This document shows, piece by piece, positions 6,609 through 11,998 of a stretch of 11,998 nt of DNA (its first letter is position 1; every line of letters starts with the position of its first letter). This DNA comes from an uncultured Oscillospiraceae bacterium (GTDB lineage: Bacteria > Bacillota_A > Clostridia > Oscillospirales > Oscillospiraceae): positions 1 through 11,998 of the forward strand of contig CAJUAW010000086.1 in NCBI GenBank assembly GCA_910584605.1, in the 5' to 3' direction. Made by a program: the position numbers and the translations under genes. Under the pieces are notes generated by a model that ran no database searches, was not told the origin of the DNA, and saw nothing but the letters and a program-made list of their open reading frames with translations.

Positions 6609-7760
6609 TCACAATGGGCCGAAAGGGTCCGGCGGAGTTTCCCGCAGGCCGAAATGCCAGGCGATGGCGTCCGCGATGCGGCGGCAGGCCCGTCCGTCCC
6701 CATAGGGGTTGGCGGCGTGGGCCATTTTGTCATATTCAGCGGGATCGGACAGCAGCTGGGAGGCCATCTGAAGGATGGGCTCCCGCTCTACACCGGCCAG
6801 ACGGACGGTCCCGGCGGCCACCGCCTCGGGGCGCTCCGTCTCCTTCCGCAGGACAAGCACCGGCTTGCCCAGGGCAGGGGCCTCCTCCTGCAGTCCGCCG
6901 GAGTCGGTCATCACCAGATGGCACCGGGCCATCAGGTTGTGCATCTCCCGTACGTCCAGAGGGGCGGTCAGGTGGATGCGGGGATGGTGGTCCAGATGTT
7001 TGTGGGCCGCCTCCTGTACCACAGGGGACAGGTGGACGGGGTAGACCAGCTCCACATTGGGGAAGGCGTCAGCCACCTGGCGCAGGGCGGTCATGATGTT
7101 CGCCATAGGCTGGCCGTAATTCTCCCGCCGGTGACAGGTGACCAGGATCACCTTCCGATTCACATAATCTAAGCAGTTGAGCACAGGCTCGGAAAAGCGG
7201 AACTGGGTTTGAACCGTTGTCTGAAGCGCGTCAATCACGGTGTTCCCCGTCAGGAAGACCCCCTGTGTGATATGTTCCAGGGCCAGATTGTCCCGGTTCG
7301 CCGCAGTGGGGCAGAAGTGGAGGTCGGCGATGGCCCCCACCAGCTTCCGGTTGACCTCCTCGGGGAAGGGGGACCACTTGTCGTAGGTGCGCAGGCCGGC
7401 CTCCACGTGGCCCACGGGGATCTTGTGATAGAAAGCGGCCAGGGCCCCGGCGAAGGTGGTGGAGGTGTCCCCATGGACCAGCACCAGGTCGGGACGGGCC
7501 GTTTCCAGCACCCCGTCCATGCCGGTGAGGCACTTGGATGTGATGGTGGACAGGGTCTGCCGGGGCTCCATCACGTTCAGGTCGTAGTCGGGCTTCAGGG
7601 AAAAAATATCCAGTACAGAGTCCAGCATCTCCCGATGCTGGGCAGTGACGCAGCAGACGGCCTCAAATTCAGGCCGCCTGGCCAGCTCCAGGGCCAGGGG
7701 GGCCATTTTGATGGCCTCGGGCCGGGTGCCGAAGACGGTCATTACCTTAATGGTTTTCAT
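6609..7760 (-). CDS. wecB: UDP-N-acetylglucosamine 2-epimerase (non-hydrolysing)
   Basis: 383 residues, the family length. It interconverts UDP-GlcNAc and UDP-ManNAc in the cytosol, supplying ManNAc for teichoic acid linkage units or other surface polysaccharide. Visible motifs are GTRPEAIKMAPL (11-22), HGDTSTT (96-102), GHVEAGLR (117-124), FPEE (132-135), CHRREN (209-214) and DSGGLQEEAP (286-295), matching the substrate- and UDP-binding loops of WecB/MnaA. The ATG overlaps the TGA of tagO in an ATGA junction, so translation is coupled. A GGAGG lies about 13 bases upstream, rather far for an independent start. In Gram-positives the gene is usually called mnaA. Confidence 0.95.
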   Translation of the reverse strand: MKTIKVMTVFGTRPEAIKMAPLALELARRPEFEAVCCVTAQHREMLDSVLDIFSLKPDYDLNVMEPRQTLSTITSKCLTGMDGVLETARPDLVLVHGDTSTTFAGALAAFYHKIPVGHVEAGLRTYDKWSPFPEEVNRKLVGAIADLHFCPTAANRDNLALEHITQGVFLTGNTVIDALQTTVQTQFRFSEPVLNCLDYVNRKVILVTCHRRENYGQPMANIMTALRQVADAFPNVELVYPVHLSPVVQEAAHKHLDHHPRIHLTAPLDVREMHNLMARCHLVMTDSGGLQEEAPALGKPVLVLRKETERPEAVAAGTVRLAGVEREPILQMASQLLSDPAEYDKMAHAANPYGDGRACRRIADAIAWHFGLRETPPDPFGPL

Positions 7761-8905
7761 TTGTCAGACTGGTCCTCCTCACCGAAGTAGTTTCCGCTCT
7801 CCATGGGGTGGCTCTGCCGGGGCTTGGCCACCCGGCTGCTCCCGGAGGAAGGGGAGGGCTCGCTGCCGCTGGTCCGGTCCAGGTAGAGCTTGCCTGCCAC
7901 GGCGCCGGCGGCGCACAGGGCCAGCAGGAAGAGCATAGCCCGCACCACGCCGATGGTGGTGAGCACCACGGCGGACAGGCCCAGAATGGCGCTGATGATA
8001 TAGAGCACCGCCACCGCCTGTTTCTGCGTAAAGCCCATGTCGATGAGCCGGTGGTGGATGTGTCCCCGGTCGGGGGCCATAGGGGACTGGCCGTGAGACA
8101 CCCGGCGCAGGATGGCAAAGCAGGTGTCGAAGATGGGCAGGCCCAGCATGAGGAAGGGGACGGCGAAGGAGATGATGGCGTAGAACTTAAACAGTCCCTG
8201 AATGGACACCACCGCCAGAATGAAGCCCAGGAAGGTGGAACCGGTGTCCCCCATAAAAATTTTCGCAGGGTTCAGATTGTAGGGCAAGAACCCGATGCAG
8301 GCTCCGGAGAGGGCGCCCATCAGGATGGCCACGTCGGGCTCTTTCATGACGAGGGCAATCACCAGCAGGGTCATGGAGCTGATGGTGGACACGCCGCAGG
8401 CCAGGCCGTCCAGGCCGTCGATGAGGTTGACGGCGTTGGTGATGCCCACGATCCAAAGCACCGTGATGGGGACGGCCAGCCAGCCCAGCTCCCAAAAGGG
8501 CTCCGAGCTGAAGATGTTGGGGTTGGACAGAAAGTCGATGCGGTTGCCCTCCAGAACAGCGATGAGAGCGGCGCCGATCTGAACAAAGAACTTGGGCAGG
8601 GCGGGGAGGGCGAAGATGTCGTCCAGAATCCCCAGCATGACAATGATCACACTGCCCAGCAGCATGCCCCGCAGCTCGGGGGTGAGGGGCAGAAACATGA
8701 GGACGCTGAGCATAAAGCCGAAGAAAATGGCCAGCCCGCCCATGCGGGGGATGGGGTGGTCGTGCATCCGGCGGGTGTCCTTTGGGACGTCCACTGCCCC
8801 CACGCGGAAGGCCAGCGCCCGGACCATGGGGGTAAAGATCAGCGCCACCAGGGCGGCGGCGAGCAGGGCGGCCATGGCCAGCCCGATGGAGGGAAGCTGT
8901 ATCAT
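7757..8905 (-). CDS. tagO: Undecaprenyl-phosphate GlcNAc-1-phosphate transferase (TagO/WecA type)
   Basis: 382 residues, an integral membrane protein with about ten to eleven hydrophobic segments. It transfers a sugar-1-phosphate, normally GlcNAc-1-P from UDP-GlcNAc, to undecaprenyl phosphate, the committed step of wall teichoic acid or related polymer synthesis. Signature elements are PRMGG (53-57), LDD (94-96), NAVNLIDGLDGLA (157-169), NPAKIFMGDTGS (212-223) and the GHIHHR loop (271-276), which separate this group from MraY. The last roughly 50 residues form a hydrophilic Ser/Pro-rich tail that is poorly conserved. The ATG has an AGAGGA site upstream. It is 26 bp after trpS and overlaps wecB by 4 bp; the tagO-wecB pairing supports a teichoic acid-like pathway. 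Confidence 0.93.
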   Translation of the reverse strand: MIQLPSIGLAMAALLAAALVALIFTPMVRALAFRVGAVDVPKDTRRMHDHPIPRMGGLAIFFGFMLSVLMFLPLTPELRGMLLGSVIIVMLGILDDIFALPALPKFFVQIGAALIAVLEGNRIDFLSNPNIFSSEPFWELGWLAVPITVLWIVGITNAVNLIDGLDGLACGVSTISSMTLLVIALVMKEPDVAILMGALSGACIGFLPYNLNPAKIFMGDTGSTFLGFILAVVSIQGLFKFYAIISFAVPFLMLGLPIFDTCFAILRRVSHGQSPMAPDRGHIHHRLIDMGFTQKQAVAVLYIISAILGLSAVVLTTIGVVRAMLFLLALCAAGAVAGKLYLDRTSGSEPSPSSGSSRVAKPRQSHPMESGNYFGEEDQSDK

Positions 8906-8931
8906 AGTTGTGTTCCTCTTTTGTCTTGGGG

Positions 8932-9930
8932 TTAACGGGGGACAAAGCCCACCTTTTTATAGACCTTACGCAAGGTTTTGTTGGCCACATAGCTGGCCTT
9001 CTCCGCTCCGGTCTTGTAGACGTTCTCCAGATAGGCTTTGTCCGCCAGGAGCCGTTCGGTCTCCTCCCGGATGGGGCGCAGGGTCTCTGCCACGGCTTCC
9101 CCCACAGCGGGCTTAAAGGCGCCGTATCCCTTGCCGTCGAACTCCGCCTCGATCTCCTCAAAGCTCTTGCCAGTGACGGTGGCGTAGATCTGCACCAGGT
9201 TGGACACGCCGGGCTTTTCCTGGGGGGCGTAGCGGACGCAGCGCTCAGTGTCGCTGTCGGTAATGGCCCGCTTAAACTTGCGCATGATGTCCTCCGGCTT
9301 GTCCATGAGGATGACGCAGCCCTCCAGATTGGACTTGCTCATCTTGGAGGTGGGGTCGTTGAGGCTCATGATCCGGGCTCCCACTTTGGGGATGTGGGGG
9401 GCGGGGACCTTGAACACGTCGCCGTAAATGCCGTTGAACCGCTCGGCGATGTCCCGGCAGATCTCCACATGCTGCTTCTGGTCCTCCCCTACGGGGACGA
9501 AGTCGGGCTGATAGAGAAGGATGTCCGCCGCCATCAGGGCGGGGTAAGTGAACAGGCCGGCGTTGATGTTGTCCTTATGCTTGGCGGCCTTGTCCTTGAA
9601 CTGGGTCATGCGGGACAGCTCACCGAACATGGTGTAGCAGTCCAGCACCCAGCCCAGCTGGGCGTGGGCGGGGACGTGGGACTGGATGAACAGGGTGCAT
9701 CTTTCCGGGTCCAGGCCGCAGGCGATGTACTGAGCCAGCAGGGTCAGCACCCGGCGGCGCAGCTGGGCTGGGTCCTGGCGCACGGTGATGGTGTGCAGGT
9801 CGGCCAGGAAGAAGTAGCAGTCAAATTCCTCGATCATCTCCGGCCAGTGGCGCAGAGGGCCCAGGTAGTTGCCCAGGTGCAGGTCACCGCTGGGCTGGAT
9901 GCCGGAGAGCATTACTTTCTTTTCGTCCAT
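8932..9930 (-). CDS. trpS: Tryptophan--tRNA ligase
   Basis: 332 residues, the usual bacterial length. It charges tRNA-Trp with tryptophan using ATP. Class I signatures are present: SGDLHLGN (14-21, the HIGH motif), GEDQKQHVE (148-156, tryptophan site region) and SKMSKS (195-200, the KMSKS loop). The ATG follows AAAGGAG. It is the first gene of a minus-strand operon running into tagO, wecB and the extracytoplasmic protein gene. The leader from the predicted promoter is only about 50 nt and shows no T-box (no specifier stem or GGTGGNACCGCG-like motif), so uncharged-tRNA control of the usual Firmicute kind is not visible here. Confidence 0.97.
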   Translation of the reverse strand: MDEKKVMLSGIQPSGDLHLGNYLGPLRHWPEMIEEFDCYFFLADLHTITVRQDPAQLRRRVLTLLAQYIACGLDPERCTLFIQSHVPAHAQLGWVLDCYTMFGELSRMTQFKDKAAKHKDNINAGLFTYPALMAADILLYQPDFVPVGEDQKQHVEICRDIAERFNGIYGDVFKVPAPHIPKVGARIMSLNDPTSKMSKSNLEGCVILMDKPEDIMRKFKRAITDSDTERCVRYAPQEKPGVSNLVQIYATVTGKSFEEIEAEFDGKGYGAFKPAVGEAVAETLRPIREETERLLADKAYLENVYKTGAEKASYVANKTLRKVYKKVGFVPR

Positions 9931-9987
9931 GTACGTTGGCTCCTTTATCTAAGAGCGCCGGGGCAGACGCTCATATAATATCACTGT

Positions 9988-10016
9988 ATTGTACCACCAA
10001 AGGAAGAGAAAGGCAA
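9988..10016 (-). promoter_or_regulatory. Sigma-A promoter of the trpS-tagO-wecB operon
   Basis: On the minus strand: TTGCCT (10016-10011), a 17-bp spacer, then TACAAT (9993-9988), each one or two bases from consensus. Transcription would start near 9981, about 50 nt before the trpS ATG. Confidence 0.7.
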
Positions 10017-10040
10017 CTGTTTTGGAGAATTTGACAGGAT

Positions 10041-10064
10041 AAAAAAGGAATTGTTTCCAATTCC
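10041..10064 (-). promoter_or_regulatory. Palindrome with T6 tail (operator or terminator-like)
   Basis: Perfect 7-bp arms GGAATTG (10047-10053) and CAATTCC (10058-10064) around a 4-nt loop. Read on the minus strand the loop is GAAA and the stem is followed by TTTTTT (10046-10041), the form of a weak intrinsic terminator. It also overlaps the candidate -35 of the plus-strand GIY-YIG gene, so it could be an operator. Confidence 0.4.
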
Positions 10065-10082
10065 GACATAATGTGATAGAAT
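10054..10082 (+). promoter_or_regulatory. Candidate extended -10 promoter of the GIY-YIG gene
   Basis: TGATAGAAT (10074-10082) is an extended -10, with a weak TTTCCA 17 bp upstream (10054-10059). Transcription would begin only a few bases before the AAGGGGGG ribosome binding site at 10091, so the leader is very short. This is a tentative call. Confidence 0.35.
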
Positions 10083-10105
10083 TATGGAGAAAGGGGGGAT
10101 GTTCT

Positions 10106-10393
10106 GTGCCCTGGTATGTCTACATCCTCCGCTGCGGCGACGGCACCCTGTACACCGGTATCTCAGACGACGTGGAGCGCCGTCTCGCCGCCCACCGCAG
10201 CGGAAAGGGGGCCAAGTACACCCGGGGGAGAGGCCCCCTGGAGCTGGTCTATCAGGAACAGGTTCCTGACAAAGCCGCCGCCCTGCGCCGGGAGGCAGCC
10301 ATTAAACGGCTGCGGCGGAGGGAAAAGGAACGGCTGATTGAGAGCGCGAAAAGCCACCTCCCCTGTGGGGGAGGTGGCATGGCGAAGCCGTGA
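10106..10393 (+). CDS. GIY-YIG nuclease superfamily protein (YhbQ/UPF0213 type)
   Basis: 95 residues from the GTG at 10106, chosen because AAGGGGGG at 10091-10098 precedes it and MPWYVYILRC is the normal family start; an earlier in-frame GTG at 10073 has no such site. The GIY-YIG core is present: YVYIL (4-8), LYTGIS (15-20, GIY-YIG second half), ERRLAAHRSGKGAKYTR (24-40, catalytic Arg region) and the helix with Glu (RREAAIKRL, E63). Small single-domain members of this group are widespread; some have weak nuclease activity, but the cellular role is unclear. The tail after residue 82 (SHLPCGGGGMAKP) and the stop codon are encoded by the palindromic repeat, so the C-terminus is probably not ancestral. 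Confidence 0.88.
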   Translation: MPWYVYILRCGDGTLYTGISDDVERRLAAHRSGKGAKYTRGRGPLELVYQEQVPDKAAALRREAAIKRLRRREKERLIESAKSHLPCGGGGMAKP

Positions 10394-10480
10394 CGGAGGG
10401 GGGGGGGGGGGGAGGAGAGCAGAACGCCCCCTCAGTCTCGCTGCGCTCGACAGCTCCCCCACAAGGAGGGAGCCTTTTTG
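10353..10480. repeat. REP/MITE-like palindromic repeat element
   Basis: A composite element of about 128 bp. The left part is a perfect 11-bp hairpin (10353-10363 with 10368-10378, loop TGTG), followed by the motif GGCGAAGCCGTGACGGAGG. The middle holds a G15 run (10398-10412). The right part includes TCGCTGCGCTCGACAGCTCCC and a hairpin ending in a T run. I recognise this kind of sequence as a dispersed intergenic repeat of Oscillospiraceae genomes; only one copy lies in this window. No transposase is encoded, so if mobile it would depend on an outside enzyme. Confidence 0.7.
10453..10479 (+). terminator. Terminator at the right end of the repeat
   Basis: Stem GCTCCC (10453-10458) with GGGAGC (10468-10473), extendable across a bulged A, followed by C and a T5 run (10475-10479). 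It is correctly oriented to end the GIY-YIG transcript. Confidence 0.55.
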
Positions 10481-10484
10481 GTGC

Positions 10485-10518
10485 AAAAGAGGACCGTCCG
10501 CGAAACACGGACGGTCCT
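10485..10518 (-). terminator. Terminator of the membrane-anchored protein gene
   Basis: Perfect 11-bp stem (10490-10500 with 10508-10518) and a 7-nt loop, 5 bp after the minus-strand stop codon. On the minus strand the stem is followed by CTTTTGC. The orientation fits the gene at 10524-11998. Confidence 0.75.
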
Positions 10519-10523
10519 GCTGT

Positions 10524-11998
10524 TTATGCTGCCGGTACATACGGGATCGGAGCCCGTCTGGTGATAGTTAAAGAATACCCATCCAGGATGGAGGACTCGG
10601 AACCCTCGGGGGGAACGGCGAATTGAATGGAGACGGTGTCTTTTTCATTGAGGGTGACCACGTCTCGGTTCTGGGCGGCGGAGATGGAGTAGTAGACATC
10701 CCCGATATCCAGGCGGATGAAGTAGTAGGAGTTGCCGTCTAACACAGCGGTCCTAATATCAGAAACCTTCCCCATGGCCACGGTCTGAGGCAGGTCCTCC
10801 GTCTGTGTGACCCCCTTGTCGGTAAGCATCTGGATATACTTTTGCTCACAGACCGGGACGGTGTCTCCGATGGCCACAATGTCGTACCGGGCCACGTTGA
10901 CCATGGCGTAGGTTTTGACCAGGTTGGCGGCGTCCTTCAGGGGGATGAAGTAGGTGGGCTCCCCAGCGATGTTCAGCAGCAGGGGGAAGGTGGCCCGGTA
11001 GTTCAGGTCCTGGACCACGCCCTCAGCCGAGGCCTGGGCGGCGGACTCGGTGGCGCCGGGGGCGGTGTAGAAGTGGGTCTCCTTGGTGCGCTGGTTGGTG
11101 AGCAGGAAACCCAGGTTGGACTGGTCGGCGTTGGCGGAGGTGACGCCGGTGTACATATACACATCGTCGTTCATGGCGATGTAGTTGTAGCCGCTGGTGG
11201 TCTGGGTCACATCCTTCTGGCCCAGGATGGAGTTGATAAAGCCGTGAATCAAGGTGCCGTAGTAGTCGTACTGCTGCATAATCAGCTCCGGGACGTAGAG
11301 GGTGTCCACCCAGTTGGGGACCTCCTCGTAGTACTGGCACTGACCGGTGACGGCGTCTACCAGCACGGCCCCCTGGATGTCCACCCCGCCGAACAGGCCG
11401 ATGCGCTTGACCACCCGGGGGGCAATCCAATAGGGGTGGCCCTCCTCGTCAATCTCAAACTCCGGGGTGGCGAACATCATAGTGGGGTAGTTGAACCGCA
11501 GATGGCGCATGATGTTCCGGTTCAGCGGCTCGGAGAAGGAGTACTTCATCCCCTCGCTGAGCCGGGTGACGGTGGCTTGCTGGGTGACCATGTCCACCAC
11601 CACATAGGCGGGCAGGCCATTGCCCCGGTTGGTGAACCATTTGATCAGGTCTGCGTAGGCGATGGGGGCCACCCGGACGGGCCGGCCCTGGTAGTTGATC
11701 TGGGTGGAGTCGCCCGAGTACTCAAACTGACTGACCATGTCGCTGAGGGTACCCATCTGCCGGTCTCCCAAAAACTCGGCGGAGGAGCGGTCCAGGGTGG
11801 GGATCTCGTCAAAGGAAATTTGGGCCACGTCGGCAGCGAAGTCGCCGGTCTGAACGGTGAGCAGCTCCCGGTAGGCGGAGGCCCGGAAAACGGGCATGGA
11901 GATAATCTGCCCCACAATGGCCACCACAATGATGGCGGCAAAGAGAATCAGTACGGGCAGACAGCTCTTCTTGACGAACAGGAACCACTCCTTGATCT
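10524..11998 (-). CDS. Membrane-anchored protein of unknown function, 5' end outside window
   Basis: The open frame continues to the right edge, giving at least 490 residues with the N-terminus missing. The codons at the edge encode IKEWFLFVKKSCLPVLILFAAIIVVAIVGQIISMPVF, a single strong membrane helix with positive residues before it, so the long rest is probably outside the cytoplasm. That part is beta-rich: an early VQTGDFAADVAQISFDEIPTLDRSS region, a YADLIKWFTNRGNGLPAYVVVDMVTQQATV segment, VVKRIGLFGGVDIQGAVLVDAVTGQCQYY, and a C-terminal LDGNSYYFIRLDIGDVYYSISAA region. I have a general memory of such proteins in Clostridia annotated only as hypothetical or loosely as CvpA-like; no enzyme motif is visible. 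No second gene follows it; a strong terminator comes 5 bp after the stop. Confidence 0.75.
   Translation of the reverse strand, partial: IKEWFLFVKKSCLPVLILFAAIIVVAIVGQIISMPVFRASAYRELLTVQTGDFAADVAQISFDEIPTLDRSSAEFLGDRQMGTLSDMVSQFEYSGDSTQINYQGRPVRVAPIAYADLIKWFTNRGNGLPAYVVVDMVTQQATVTRLSEGMKYSFSEPLNRNIMRHLRFNYPTMMFATPEFEIDEEGHPYWIAPRVVKRIGLFGGVDIQGAVLVDAVTGQCQYYEEVPNWVDTLYVPELIMQQYDYYGTLIHGFINSILGQKDVTQTTSGYNYIAMNDDVYMYTGVTSANADQSNLGFLLTNQRTKETHFYTAPGATESAAQASAEGVVQDLNYRATFPLLLNIAGEPTYFIPLKDAANLVKTYAMVNVARYDIVAIGDTVPVCEQKYIQMLTDKGVTQTEDLPQTVAMGKVSDIRTAVLDGNSYYFIRLDIGDVYYSISAAQNRDVVTLNEKDTVSIQFAVPPEGSESSILDGYSLTITRRAPIPYVPAA

Noticed and set aside
7808..9978. Long plus-strand open frames opposite tagO and trpS
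   Set aside because: They mirror genes with complete catalytic motifs, have His/Gly/Gln-rich low-sense translations and lack proper ribosome binding sites.
10031..10036. Perfect TTGACA as -35 of the GIY-YIG gene
   Set aside because: No -10-like hexamer lies 16-18 bp downstream; that position falls in the palindrome loop (TTTCCA).
9931..10105. T-box riboswitch upstream of trpS
   Set aside because: The leader after the predicted promoter is only about 50 nt and has no T-box core sequence or specifier stem.
10073..10105. Upstream in-frame GTG as start of the GIY-YIG protein
   Set aside because: It has no ribosome binding site and adds 11 residues before the conserved WYVYIL start, while the GTG at 10106 follows AAGGGGGG.
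10353..10480. CRISPR array or insertion sequence
   Set aside because: There is only one palindromic unit, no regular spacers, no transposase and no visible target duplication.

Overview
The window looks like chromosomal DNA of a GC-rich, probably spore-forming member of the Clostridia, most likely the Oscillospiraceae (Flavonifractor/Lawsonibacter/Oscillibacter type). Four things point there: strong AGGAGG ribosome binding sites, a DUF4364 protein, several small proteins of the 'conserved clostridial, no name' kind, and a palindromic intergenic repeat (10353-10480) of a sort scattered through genomes of this family. This placement comes from recognition, not from a database search. Both ends cut through genes: an AI-2E family transporter at the left and a membrane-anchored protein at the right.

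Layout, left to right. (1) 1-543 (+): 3' part of an AI-2E family permease, ending at a perfect intrinsic terminator. (2) 579-1584 (-): a two-gene operon, DUF4364 winged-helix-like protein then a NimA-like flavin-binding protein (14 bp overlap), read from a clear sigma-A promoter at 1621-1649. (3) 1765-2601 (+): a 278-aa protein with 20 cysteines and no sigma-A promoter, followed by a hairpin. (4) 2703-4708 (-): yfcE-type phosphodiesterase followed by cardiolipin synthase. (5) 4797-5858 (+): three small proteins of unknown function in one tight operon, the last with two hydrophobic segments. (6) 5815-9930 (-): trpS, tagO/wecA-like, wecB/mnaA-like and a membrane-anchored extracytoplasmic protein, read from a sigma-A promoter at 9988-10016. 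Its last gene overlaps the small-protein operon tail to tail by 44 bp. (7) 10106-10393 (+): GIY-YIG protein whose last codons and stop lie in the repeat element; the repeat also carries a G15 run and a terminator. (8) 10524-11998 (-): a partial membrane-anchored protein, ending at a strong terminator.

Functionally, TagO moves a GlcNAc-1-phosphate-type group onto undecaprenyl phosphate. WecB makes UDP-ManNAc from UDP-GlcNAc. Together these are the first steps of a wall teichoic acid or similar surface glycopolymer, here co-transcribed with a tRNA synthetase. Cardiolipin synthase is the second envelope function.

I see no phage genes, transposase, CRISPR array, rRNA or tRNA. The least explained material is the small-protein operon at 4797-5858, the cysteine-rich protein at 1765-2601, and the two extracytoplasmic proteins at 5815-6576 and 10524-11998.
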